In this document: positions 21,056 to 28,962 of the stretch, piece after piece
Layout of the letters: the number at the start of each line of letters is the position of its first letter
How positions within the stretch are numbered: position 1 is the stretch's first letter
Source: SZUA-442 sp963759175
GTDB taxonomy: Bacteria; Actinomycetota; Acidimicrobiia; Spongiisociales; UBA5794
Length of the DNA: 64,000 nucleotides
Assembly (NCBI GenBank): GCA_963759175.1
Contig: CAVWXP010000019.1
Location: 62,001 to 126,000, forward strand
Reading direction: 5' to 3'
Made by a program: the position numbers and the translations under genes
Notes under the pieces: generated by a model
Told to the model about the DNA's origin: nothing
Seen by the model: the letters and a program-made list of their open reading frames with translations, nothing else
The model's database searches: none

Positions 21056-21715
21056 ATGAGGATCAGGATCGCCGAGTGCACCGTGAGGTATGAGGGACGT
21101 CTCAACGCGTTCCTACCGTCGGCGACACGGCTCGTGATGGTCAAGGCCGATGGTTGCGTCGCCGTCCATGCCGACGGCGGCGCCTACAAGCCGCTCAACT
21201 GGATGAACGCACCCAACACGCTCACCGACGACGGCGATGTGTGGACCGTGCTCAACCCCAAGGGCGAGAGACTCATCATCGAGTTCGGCGACGTCCACTT
21301 CGAGACCGACCTGGCCTTGGGTGAGGACCCGGGACTGCAGAAGGACGGTGTCGAGCTCGAACTCCAGCGGTTGCTCGCGGAACGACCGGAGACCTTCGGT
21401 GAGGGGATGTCGCTGATCCGGCGGGAGTACCCCACACCCGTCGGGCCGGTGGATCTGTTGTGTCGCGACGGAGCCGGAGACACGGTTGCCATCGAGGTGA
21501 AGCGCCGCGGCGAGATCGATGGCGTCGAACAGCTGACCCGCTACCTCGAGTTCCTCAATCGGGATTCCCGACTGGCGCCGGTGCGCGGTGTGTTCGCAGC
21601 CCAGGTGGTCAAACCCCAGGCACGCGTCCTGGCCGAGGATCGGGGCATCGCGTGGGTCGAGGTGGATTACGACGAACTGCGCGGCGCGGATTCCGACGTG
21701 ATGCGCCTGTTCTGA
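21056..21715 (+). CDS. nucS: Mismatch-specific endonuclease NucS/EndoMS
   Basis: A 219-residue endonuclease that cuts both strands at mismatches and stands in for MutS/MutL repair in Actinobacteria. The RecB-like nuclease core shows Asp133 (PVDLLCRD) and the ExK pair Glu147/Lys149 (AIEVKRRGEID). The N-terminal DNA-binding domain begins MRIRIAECTVRYEGRL. The extreme C-terminus SDVMRLF fits the sliding-clamp-binding tail known for NucS, which links it to the beta clamp. It converges on the sigma-factor gene with about 48 bases between the stops. Presence of this gene is good evidence for an actinobacterial host. Confidence 0.95.
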   Translation: MRIRIAECTVRYEGRLNAFLPSATRLVMVKADGCVAVHADGGAYKPLNWMNAPNTLTDDGDVWTVLNPKGERLIIEFGDVHFETDLALGEDPGLQKDGVELELQRLLAERPETFGEGMSLIRREYPTPVGPVDLLCRDGAGDTVAIEVKRRGEIDGVEQLTRYLEFLNRDSRLAPVRGVFAAQVVKPQARVLAEDRGIAWVEVDYDELRGADSDVMRLF

Positions 21716-21763
21716 CGGGTCACGGCGGTCCGGCTGGATCGATCGGCCGCATCGTCCGGTGCG

Positions 21764-22693
21764 TTACAGGAGGCTCTCGAGGTCGTACAGCGTCGACGGG
21801 TGCCGAAGCTTGCCGAGCGCCCTCGTCTCGATCTGCCGCACCCGCTCCCGCGTGATGCCCAGTGTCGAGCCGACGTCGGACAACGTGCGAGGAGGCTCGG
21901 CGTCGAGGCCGTAGCGGAGCACCAGGACGATCTGTTCGCGCTCGTCGAGCGTGCCGAGTGCCAGGACGAGGTGTTCCCTGCGACTTGCATTCGCAACACG
22001 GGTGAACGGGTCCTCGCTCGACTCGTCGTGGACGAAGTCCCCGAGCTCGGCGTCGCCCTCGTCGCCGACCTTGCGATCGAGCGACACCGTGTCACCCGGC
22101 GCGTTCAGCGCCACGAGGATCTTCTCCTCGTCGAGGCCGCTGACCTCGGCGATCTCTGCGATCGTCGGCACCCGACGCAACTGTTCGTGGAGGGACAATT
22201 CGGCCTCTTGCACCGTCCTCACCACATCGACCATGTGCACCGGCAGGCGGATCGTGCGTCCGTGATTCCCCAGCCCGCGGGTGATGGCCTGGCGGATCCA
22301 CCAGGTCGCATAGGTCGAGAACTTGAAGCCCTTTCGCCAGTCGAACTTCTCGACTGCTCGGATGAGGCCGAGGTTGCCCTCCTGGATGAGGTCGAGGAGG
22401 TCGAGGCCACGGCCGGTGTACCGCTTGGCGATGGAGATCACGAGGCGCAGGTTGGACCGGATGAACTGCTGCTTGGCGTGGTCGGCCTGGCGGACATATC
22501 GGACGAGCTCGACCCGCCGATCCGCCGCGATGTCCCCCTCGCTCGCCAGCGCCTCCTCTGCCATCCGCCCACGCTCGATGGCTCGCGCGAGCCGGACTTC
22601 GTCCTCTGCGGTCAACAGGTCATGGGAAGCGACCGATTCGAGATACAGCCCGATCGCGTCGGCGACCGCTGAATCCCGTGCAGCGTCCGGCAT
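21764..22693 (-). CDS. Sigma-70 family RNA polymerase sigma factor (group 2, primary-like)
   Basis: A 309-residue sigma factor with regions 1.2 (IGLYLESVASHDLLTAEDEV), 2.1-2.4 (NLRLVISIAKRYTGRGLDLL, then DLIQEGNLGLIRAVEKFDW and FSTYATWWIRQAI), 3 (RTIRLPVHMVDVV) and 4.2 (LGITRERVRQIETRALGKLR). It lacks region 1.1 and the long N-terminal extension of housekeeping SigA/HrdB, so it is more likely a group 2 factor than the main one, though compact primary factors exist. Start is ATG at 22693; the open frame extends much further upstream, but that part does not look like sigma factor. It is divergent from the DUF4015-type lipoprotein gene. Confidence 0.93.
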   Translation of the reverse strand: MPDAARDSAVADAIGLYLESVASHDLLTAEDEVRLARAIERGRMAEEALASEGDIAADRRVELVRYVRQADHAKQQFIRSNLRLVISIAKRYTGRGLDLLDLIQEGNLGLIRAVEKFDWRKGFKFSTYATWWIRQAITRGLGNHGRTIRLPVHMVDVVRTVQEAELSLHEQLRRVPTIAEIAEVSGLDEEKILVALNAPGDTVSLDRKVGDEGDAELGDFVHDESSEDPFTRVANASRREHLVLALGTLDEREQIVLVLRYGLDAEPPRTLSDVGSTLGITRERVRQIETRALGKLRHPSTLYDLESLL

Positions 22694-22787
22694 TGCGACC
22701 CCCCGTCGTACTGCGCCCGTGTCGTGTGGCCAGCTCTTCGAAGGTATCACCGCACGACCAGTGTGGCAAGCGAGTTGTACCCTTCCC

Positions 22788-24311
22788 ATGGACCCCTTCC
22801 CCGTCGTTCGGACACCCATGGCCATCCGTGTACCCATCGCCCTCCTCATCGGCGCCTTCGTGCTCGCCGGATGCTCGGGCACCCTGGGCGTATCGCCGGG
22901 CGATGCCGTGGTCAGCCCCGATCGCGGCGTCCCGGATCTGGCCGTGGTCGTCCTCGCCGCCGACGACCTCGTGGCCATCGATGCCTCCGTGACGGCCGAC
23001 GGCGAGCCCGTCGCCGAGGTCGACGGCACACCGGTGATCGGATGGGAGAACCGGCCCGTCACCATCGACGTCTCGGCTCCGGGGTTCGAACCGTGGATGT
23101 TCACGGTCGAGGAGTACCCGGAGAACGGCACCATCGAGTTCCGACTCGAACCCGTGGTGCTCTCGGGCGTCGTCACCACGGACGGCGGTCGGCCGCTCCC
23201 CGGCGTGTCGGTCTCGCTCGGTTCGGCGAGGGACACGACGGACAACGAGGGGCGCTACGCCCTCGAACGCGCCACCGCCGGAACGATCAGCCTCGAGCGC
23301 CCCGCCTGGGAGCCCATCGAGTTCCCGTGGGACGGGGACATCAGCCAGTTCGACATGGCCATGAATCCCACGGTCATCCGCGCCATGCGGGCCTCGGCCG
23401 AGGACATCCTCGATGGCGAGCGATGGGACACGATCTTGTCGCTCGCATCGATCTCGGACGTCAACGGCGTCGTGGTCGATCTCAAGACCGAGGACGGCAC
23501 CGTCGTCTACCCGACCGAGATCGAGATCGCCAATGCGATCGGCGCCGTGAGTCCATATTTCGACGCCAGGGACGTGGTCGCCGATGCGGCGGCGAACGAT
23601 CTGTACCTGATCGGACGCATCGGGGTCTTCCAGGACGACTTCTACGCTGCTGCCGAACCCGAGGCAGCGGTCGTGACCGAGCAGGGGTCGCTGTGGCGAT
23701 CGCGCAACGGATTCGCATGGCTGGACCCCACCGATCCTGCCTCGTACGAGTACGCGATCGCCCTCGCCGAGGAGGCGTGCCGCCTCGGTTTCGACGAGAT
23801 CCAGTTCGACTACGTCTCGTTCCCCTTCGGTGGCGACGTGTCGACGGCCACCTTCGATGGTGCCTACAACCAGGAGGTACGGGTGGCCTCGATCGCCGCC
23901 TTCTTGTCCCGCGCCTATGCGATTCTCCATCCCATGCGGTGTGCGGTGTCGTCGACCGTCCTCGGCATCGTCCTCGAATCGGGCGCCGATGAGGGGGTCG
24001 GCCAACGGCCCGGCACGATGTCGCGGATCGTCGATGTCCTGGTACCCACGCTCTACTCGACCAACTACGGCGCCGGGTGGAAGGGCTTCGAGGACCCGGA
24101 CGAGCACGCCGTCGAGATCGTCGACACCGCGCTCGCCGGTGGTCGTGGAAAGCTCGACGGATACGGATACCTGCGACCGTGGCTCCAGACATGGGCGATC
24201 ACCGCAGCAGACCAGCGCGCCGTACAGTCCGTCGTGAGCGACGCCGGACACGGATGGCAACTGTGGAGCAACAACGCGGACTACTCGGCGGACGCCCTCC
24301 CGCCTCGCTGA
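22788..24311 (+). CDS. Lipoprotein with carboxypeptidase-regulatory-like domain and putative glycoside hydrolase domain (DUF4015-like)
   Basis: A 507-residue predicted lipoprotein. The signal peptide (MAIRVPIALLIGAFVLAGCS) has lipobox LAGC. Next is a beta-sandwich region of carboxypeptidase-regulatory type (VVLSGVVTTDGGRPLPGVSV). The C-terminal two-thirds resembles the DUF4015/putative glycosyl hydrolase TIM barrel: NGVVVDLKTEDGTVVYP, WLDPTDPASYEYAIALAEEA, LGFDEIQFDYVSFP and VDVLVPTLYSTNYG. The acidic residues in DEIQFDYVSFP are plausible catalytic or binding residues. Start is ATG at 22788, with ATG 22818 as an alternative. It overlaps the UDGb gene by 58 bases in another frame. Likely acts on cell-surface or environmental polysaccharide; the substrate is unknown. 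Confidence 0.75.
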   Translation: MDPFPVVRTPMAIRVPIALLIGAFVLAGCSGTLGVSPGDAVVSPDRGVPDLAVVVLAADDLVAIDASVTADGEPVAEVDGTPVIGWENRPVTIDVSAPGFEPWMFTVEEYPENGTIEFRLEPVVLSGVVTTDGGRPLPGVSVSLGSARDTTDNEGRYALERATAGTISLERPAWEPIEFPWDGDISQFDMAMNPTVIRAMRASAEDILDGERWDTILSLASISDVNGVVVDLKTEDGTVVYPTEIEIANAIGAVSPYFDARDVVADAAANDLYLIGRIGVFQDDFYAAAEPEAAVVTEQGSLWRSRNGFAWLDPTDPASYEYAIALAEEACRLGFDEIQFDYVSFPFGGDVSTATFDGAYNQEVRVASIAAFLSRAYAILHPMRCAVSSTVLGIVLESGADEGVGQRPGTMSRIVDVLVPTLYSTNYGAGWKGFEDPDEHAVEIVDTALAGGRGKLDGYGYLRPWLQTWAITAADQRAVQSVVSDAGHGWQLWSNNADYSADALPPR

Positions 24312-24982
24312 TCGAGCTCGAGTCCGCCGTGGTCGGTTGCCGGGCGTGCCCGCGCCTCGTGGCGTGGCGGGAAGAGGTCGCTCGAACGAAGCGGGCATCG
24401 TTTGCCGACGACGACTATTGGGGCAGGCCCGTTCCCGGCTTCGGTGATCCCGACGCCCGGATCGTGGTCGTGGGCCTTGCGCCTGCGGCGCACGGGGCCA
24501 ATCGGACGGGCCGCATGTTCACGGGGGATCGGTCCGGGGACTGGTTGTACCGCGCCTTGCATCGTGCCGGACTCGCCTCCCAGCCCACCTCCACCCACGA
24601 GGGTGACGGCCTGAGCTTGACCAACGCATTCGTCACGGCGCCTGTTCGGTGCGCACCGCCGGGGAACCAGCCGACGCCCGTCGAGCGCGATACATGCTCG
24701 GAATGGTTCGACGCCGAGCTCGATCTCCTCCCGAACGCAACGGTGTTCGTCGTCCTCGGCCAGTTCGCGTTCCACGCCATGTGGTCACATTTGCGTCGAC
24801 GGGGGGTGACGCTCCCTCGACCCCGTCCGGCGTTCCGACACGGTGACGAGATCGACATCGGTGGCTCGACGATCCTCATGAGCTACCACGTGTCCCAGCA
24901 GAACACGTTCACCGGGAGACTGACGGAGCCGATGCTCGATGCCGTGTTCGCCCGGGCCACGGAGCGGGCGTCGACACCGTGA
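24254..24982 (+). CDS. Family 5 (UDGb) uracil-DNA glycosylase, 4Fe-4S type
   Basis: A 242-residue base-excision enzyme. Motif A is GLAPAAHGANRTGRMFTGD and motif B YHVSQQNTFTGRL, the family 5 (UDGb) signatures; UDGb removes uracil and other deaminated bases and lacks the catalytic Asp of other UDG families. Likely 4Fe-4S ligands are Cys29 and Cys32 (GCRACPRL) plus two downstream cysteines (APVRCAPPGNQP and ERDTCSEW). The start at 24254 overlaps the upstream lipoprotein gene by 58 bases; no good start lies closer to the conserved region. It is an Fe-S protein located between the two halves of the SUF system. Confidence 0.9.
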   Translation: MATVEQQRGLLGGRPPASLIELESAVVGCRACPRLVAWREEVARTKRASFADDDYWGRPVPGFGDPDARIVVVGLAPAAHGANRTGRMFTGDRSGDWLYRALHRAGLASQPTSTHEGDGLSLTNAFVTAPVRCAPPGNQPTPVERDTCSEWFDAELDLLPNATVFVVLGQFAFHAMWSHLRRRGVTLPRPRPAFRHGDEIDIGGSTILMSYHVSQQNTFTGRLTEPMLDAVFARATERASTP

Positions 24983-24994
24983 CGAACGCGATCG

Positions 24995-25612
24995 TCAGCG
25001 AGGCGTGAGATCGGCGTCGGGGGTGCGCATGTCACGTTCCCAGGCGGCGGCGATGTAGGGATACGGATTCACCTTCGTTCCCTCGAACGACATCTCGAAG
25101 TGGGTGTGCGGCTGGGTGCCCTCGGCGTTGCCCGAGTCCCCGACGTAGCCGATGACCTGGCCCGCGACGACATCGGTTCCGATGGTGATGAGGGGGTGGA
25201 TGGCGGTCCAGACGCCACCGGCACCGTCATCGGTCCCGAGGGTGTCGTTGTTGAGGTGCATGTAGGTCGTCATCCAGCCATCGCCGTGGTCGATGCGCAG
25301 GTACAGGCCAGAGAGGCGCTGATCGCCGAAGTCCGTGACCGTGCCATCGGCGACCGCGCGGATCTCGGTGCCCCTGGGGCTGAGGATGTCGATGCCCCTA
25401 TGGCGGCGACCGCCCGATCGGCGTGCACCCCACGAGTCCCAGAACGACACGGCGGTCGTATCGTGCGGGAAGACACGGACGATGAAGGTGGGCCGGTCGT
25501 CGACAGGATCGACCTCGGCCCCGGCGGGCGTCGAGGACGCCTGGGCGAGAACGAGTGACACGGCGAGCGCCATGGTGGCGCCGGCCGCGCGAAGGAATCT
25601 GGTAGCGGGCAT
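24995..25612 (-). CDS. Secreted M23-family peptidase (LytM/peptidoglycan endopeptidase-like)
   Basis: A 205-residue exported protein with a signal peptide (about residues 1-33, ending TPAGAE) and an M23 domain. Zinc ligands are visible as HRGID (HxxxD) and HTHFEM (HxH), with DGTVTDFG and VGDSGNAEGTQPHTHFE between them. It is expected to cleave peptidoglycan crosslinks or to act as a LytM-type scaffold; both conserved metal motifs are intact, so activity is likely. GAGGAGGT lies upstream of the ATG at 25612, which fixes the start. Divergent from sufD, separated by 205 bases. Confidence 0.9.
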   Translation of the reverse strand: MPATRFLRAAGATMALAVSLVLAQASSTPAGAEVDPVDDRPTFIVRVFPHDTTAVSFWDSWGARRSGGRRHRGIDILSPRGTEIRAVADGTVTDFGDQRLSGLYLRIDHGDGWMTTYMHLNNDTLGTDDGAGGVWTAIHPLITIGTDVVAGQVIGYVGDSGNAEGTQPHTHFEMSFEGTKVNPYPYIAAAWERDMRTPDADLTPR

Positions 25613-25676
25613 GGTGTGTGACCTCCTCGGCCGTATCGGGTCCTGGTCCCAACGGCACGATCTGATCGAGCGGGGA

Positions 25677-25723
25677 ACCGTAGGTACACGTCCTCGATAG
25701 CGCCACCGAGATTCCCCTACGGT
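25677..25723. promoter_or_regulatory. Inverted repeat between the M23 peptidase and sufD genes
   Basis: ACCGTAGG (25677-25684) and CCTACGGT (25716-25723) are perfect complements around a 31-base loop that contains a nested CTCG/CGAG pair. It lies in the 205-base divergent intergenic region. It could be an operator or a transcribed hairpin; no known motif is recognised. Nothing else in this gap is identifiable. Confidence 0.3.
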
Positions 25724-25817
25724 CATGGTGGAAACCGTCATCGTGGGATCGGTCCGCCGGTATCCTGCGCCCGAACCGACTCGCAACCCTCCCATTCGCA
25801 ACTACCGAAGGAACGCT

Positions 25818-27014
25818 GTGGACACTGCAACGATCGGCGCCTCAGACGCCACCTGGATGGCCGAGCGTCGGGCCGAGGCCACTGGTGCGCTCGAAGCCCT
25901 CGCCATGCCCTCGACACGCGACGAGATCTGGCGATACCTCGACCTGGATTTCGATCCGGCCCTCGGATCCGCTCGTGTCGAACCGGGGACCCCCGGACCT
26001 GTCGATTCCGTCGTGGCGTCGTGGACGGGCCGAACCGTGACCGTCGTCGATGGGTTCGTCACGGACGCAGACATCCCCACCGTCGCTTCGTCGCACGAGC
26101 CGATCGGGCTCACCAAGGGCGATGACCTGTTCACCACCGCCTACACGGCGCTGTCGCCGGGCGCGGCGCTCTTGGGCGGCGACCTCCTCGCTTCGCCCAT
26201 CCTCGTCGATGTGCAGGCCACCGGGAGCGACACGACGTTCCCGGGTGTTCACGTCGAGGTCCCGGCCGGATCCGACGCCGCCGTGACGGTCCGCTATCGC
26301 TCGACCACCGATGCCGAATCGACCGTCGTCCCCACCCTGACCGCCCACGTGGGTGCGAACGCCCGGCTGTCGCTGACGATCATCCAGGACTGGAACTACC
26401 GGACCCGCGCCCTCGGCAGGGGCATCGTCGAGCTCGCGAGGGACGCCAGCGCCGTGATCTCGGAGATCGGACTCGGTGCGCATCTCGGGCGCCTCCACCT
26501 CGACGTGGACTTCGAGGGCGACGGCTCCCATGCGAAGGTGTACGGCGCATACTTCGGCGAGGAGGACCAGACGCTCGACTATCGGTACTTCATGAACCAC
26601 ATCGGTCGCAACACGCGCTGTGACATGTTCCTGAAGGGCGCCGTCGAGGACCAGGCCCTGTCCGTGTTCACCGGGCTCATCCGGATCGAGGAATCAGGCC
26701 AGAAGACGGAGTCGTTCCAAACGAACCGCAACCTCATCCTGTCGCACGGTGCGTCCGCCCAATCCGTGCCGAATCTCGAGATCCTGGCGAACGACGTCAA
26801 GTGCGGTCACGGTTCGAGCGTTGGGCCGCTCGACGACGAGCAGCGGTACTACCTCACGAGCCGTGGCCTCACCACCGAGCGCGCCGATCGTCTCCAGGTC
26901 CACGGCTTCTTCGAGGAGGTCATCGCTGCCCTGCCCGACACCGGGGTCGCCGATTGGGTCCGATCCCGGATCAACGACAAGTACGTCACCGCCCAGGAAG
27001 AGGGCCGGGTATGA
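25818..27014 (+). CDS. sufD: SUF scaffold subunit SufD
   Basis: A 398-residue partner of SufB in the SufBC2D scaffold. It shows STRDEIWRYLDLD near the N-terminus, and in the conserved C-terminal half DQTLDYRYFMNHIGRNTRC, FTGLIRIEESGQKTESFQTN, NLEILANDVKCGHGSSVGPL and YYLTSRGL. The Cys and His in VKCGHG are the conserved C-terminal pair. GTG at 25818 follows GAAGGAA. The stop overlaps the start of the Rieske-type gene by four bases (ATGA), giving the coupled order sufD-Rieske-sufC1. Confidence 0.95.
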   Translation: MDTATIGASDATWMAERRAEATGALEALAMPSTRDEIWRYLDLDFDPALGSARVEPGTPGPVDSVVASWTGRTVTVVDGFVTDADIPTVASSHEPIGLTKGDDLFTTAYTALSPGAALLGGDLLASPILVDVQATGSDTTFPGVHVEVPAGSDAAVTVRYRSTTDAESTVVPTLTAHVGANARLSLTIIQDWNYRTRALGRGIVELARDASAVISEIGLGAHLGRLHLDVDFEGDGSHAKVYGAYFGEEDQTLDYRYFMNHIGRNTRCDMFLKGAVEDQALSVFTGLIRIEESGQKTESFQTNRNLILSHGASAQSVPNLEILANDVKCGHGSSVGPLDDEQRYYLTSRGLTTERADRLQVHGFFEEVIAALPDTGVADWVRSRINDKYVTAQEEGRV

Positions 27015-27334
27015 CCCGGGTGAGCGTCGGAACGCTCGATTCCCTGCCCGACGGCGCAGGCAAGGCCGTCGAGGTCGACGATGAACGCATTGCGGTGTTC
27101 CGGATCGGCGACAGCGTGTACGCACTGGCCGACCGGTGCAGCCACGCCGAGGCGTCGCTCGCCGAGGGTGAGGTGTTCGAAACGGAGGTCGAGTGTCCCA
27201 GGCACGGAGCGGGATTCGACATGACCACGGGGGCACCGTTGGCCCTCCCGGCCACCAAGCCGGTCGCGACCTATCCCGTCGAAGTCGTCGACGGCGAGGT
27301 CATCCTGACGATTCGAGAGGCATCAGATGAGTAA
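27011..27334 (+). CDS. Rieske-type 2Fe-2S ferredoxin
   Basis: A 107-residue single-domain Rieske protein. Ligands are Cys43-x-His45 and Cys62-x2-His65 (CSHAEASLAEG and CPRHGAGFD), exactly the ferredoxin-type spacing. Such proteins are often encoded between sufD and sufC in Actinobacteria and other SUF operons, where they probably donate electrons in cluster assembly. It overlaps sufD by 4 bases and sufC1 by 8, so tight translational coupling is expected. No signal peptide; cytosolic. Confidence 0.93.
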   Translation: MTRVSVGTLDSLPDGAGKAVEVDDERIAVFRIGDSVYALADRCSHAEASLAEGEVFETEVECPRHGAGFDMTTGAPLALPATKPVATYPVEVVDGEVILTIREASDE

Positions 27335-28055
27335 CGCATTGGTAGTCAGCAATCTCGAGGCCCGCATCGGTGACCTCCAGATCCTCCGGGGCGTCGACTT
27401 GACCGTTCCCTTCGGTGAGGTGCACGCGATCATGGGCCCCAACGGATCGGGGAAATCCACCCTGAGCCATGTCCTGATGGGCAAGTCGGACTACGAGGCC
27501 ACCGGATCCGCTCTCGTCGACGGCGTCGAGATCATGGGTATGGCGACCGACGAGCGAGCCCGCGCCGGCCTCTACGAGGCGTTCCAGTATCCGACGGAGA
27601 TCCCCGGGGTGACGCTCGACGATCTCACCGCCGAGATGGCTGCGTCGCATCCCGACGACGACGGCTTCCCGTCACGGATCGATGCAGCCTCCGAGCGCCT
27701 GTCGATGGATCGGTTCCGTAGCCGGTCGGTGAACACCGGCCTGTCCGGCGGCGAGAAGAAGCGGTCGGAGATGTACCTCCTCGGCGTCGCGAACCCGAAG
27801 GTCGCGGTGCTCGATGAGATCGACTCGGGCCTCGACATCGATGCCGTGCGGGAGGTGGCCGCCATGGTCGAGAGCTTCCGGAGCCCGACCATCGGGGTCG
27901 TGCTCATCACGCACTACAGCCGCATCCTGAAGTACATCGACGTCGATCGCGTCCACGTGATGGTCGCGGGACGCATCGTGAAGTCAGGTGGTTCCGAGAT
28001 CGCCGGAGAGCTCGAGGCTTCGGGCTACACCGAGTACCAGGTCGCTGCACGGTAG
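27327..28055 (+). CDS. sufC: SUF ATPase SufC (first copy)
   Basis: A 242-residue ABC-type ATPase of the Fe-S scaffold. Walker A GPNGSGKST, the SufC-typical Q-loop FQYPTEIPGVT, signature LSGGEKKRSEM and Walker B VAVLDEIDSGLDIDA are all intact. The helical segment before the signature (DRFRSRSVNTGLSGG) differs from the usual RYLNEGFSGG form, which the second sufC at 32105-32875 keeps. The overlap with the Rieske gene and linkage to sufD suggest that this copy serves the SufB-SufD complex. Two sufC genes in one 13-kb region is unusual. Confidence 0.94.
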   Translation: MSNALVVSNLEARIGDLQILRGVDLTVPFGEVHAIMGPNGSGKSTLSHVLMGKSDYEATGSALVDGVEIMGMATDERARAGLYEAFQYPTEIPGVTLDDLTAEMAASHPDDDGFPSRIDAASERLSMDRFRSRSVNTGLSGGEKKRSEMYLLGVANPKVAVLDEIDSGLDIDAVREVAAMVESFRSPTIGVVLITHYSRILKYIDVDRVHVMVAGRIVKSGGSEIAGELEASGYTEYQVAAR

Positions 28056-28057
28056 GT

Positions 28058-28096
28058 TCGTCGTCCTCGTCGTCCTCGTCGTCCTCGTCATCCTCG
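28058..28096. repeat. 9-base microsatellite (TCGTCGTCC) between sufC1 and the sirtuin gene
   Basis: Three perfect copies of TCGTCGTCC, a fourth with one change (TCGTCATCC) and a partial fifth, starting just after the sufC1 stop. Because the unit length is a multiple of three and it lies outside genes, copy-number change would not shift a frame. Confidence 0.6.
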
Positions 28097-28130
28097 GCGC
28101 CTCGTCGGCGGAGCGTGGGACAATGGAGCC

Positions 28131-28895
28131 ATGACCCCGGAAGTCGCGAGGCTCGCCAACCTCATTGCTGCGTCCCATCGCATCATGCTCGTCACGGGGG
28201 CCGGGATATCGACGGGATCGGGAATCCCCGACTATCGGGGTCCCGCCGGGGTATGGCAGACCCAGCGGCCGGTCGAGTTCCACGACTTCGTCGAGTCGGA
28301 GGACCGACGTGTCGAGTACTGGGACCAGAAGCTCGCATCGGCCCCATCGATCGAGGCGGCTTCGCCGGGTCCCGTGCACCGAGCAGCCGTCGCGCTCGAA
28401 GCGGCCGACAAGCTCGAGGCGGTCGTCACCCAGAACGTCGATGGTCTCCACACCGACGCCGGGACCTCGAGGTCCGTCCTGATCGAGGTCCACGGGACGG
28501 CGACCGAGGCAGCGTGCCTCGCATGCGGCGAACGGAGCCCGATTCGTCCCCACCTCGATGCGTTCGCAGCGACGCGGGTACCCCCGCGTTGTGATGCATG
28601 TGGTGGGTTGCTCAAGCCGGCGACGATCAGCTTCGGCCAGCAACTCGATGCGTTGACGATGGCCCGCGCGAGCCAGGCTGCGGATCGGTGTGACCTCGTC
28701 GTGGCACTCGGGTCGACGCTGTCGGTGTACCCGGCGGCCGAGATCCCGCTGCGCGCAGCCGGGCGAGGGGTCCCCTACGCCATCATCAACCTCGGGCGCA
28801 CCGACCACGATGGTCTCGCTGCCGTGTCGCTGCGCATCGAAGCCGACGTCGGCGCCGCATTCGGGGCGGCCGTCGAGGACGCGCTCGGCTCGTGA
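28131..28895 (+). CDS. cobB: Sirtuin, NAD-dependent protein deacylase (CobB-like)
   Basis: A 254-residue Sir2-family deacylase that removes acyl groups from lysines using NAD. Motifs: VTGAGISTGSGIPDYRG (NAD binding, about residues 22-38), TQNVDGLHTDAG, catalytic His in VHGT, and the zinc ribbon CLACGE with CDACGGLLKP. The family usually has GISAESGIPDFRG; small changes here (Ser to Thr, Ala to Gly) look conservative. The start at 28131 is preceded by GACAAT with 6 bases between, a near-leaderless pattern. Acyl specificity cannot be set from sequence. Confidence 0.92.
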   Translation: MTPEVARLANLIAASHRIMLVTGAGISTGSGIPDYRGPAGVWQTQRPVEFHDFVESEDRRVEYWDQKLASAPSIEAASPGPVHRAAVALEAADKLEAVVTQNVDGLHTDAGTSRSVLIEVHGTATEAACLACGERSPIRPHLDAFAATRVPPRCDACGGLLKPATISFGQQLDALTMARASQAADRCDLVVALGSTLSVYPAAEIPLRAAGRGVPYAIINLGRTDHDGLAAVSLRIEADVGAAFGAAVEDALGS

Positions 28896-28962
28896 GCGCG
28901 TCCCATGGACGATCCCGAATGCTCACTATCGTGACACCAGCCACCCTGCGATCGGAGGACCA

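Noticed and set aside
23085..23105. GGGTTCGAACC, which resembles a tRNA T-loop
   Set aside because: It lies inside the DUF4015-type coding sequence, and no acceptor or anticodon arm can be folded around it.
28058..28096. TCG/TCC repeats considered as a CRISPR remnant
   Set aside because: The unit is 9 bases and directly tandem without spacers; it is a microsatellite.
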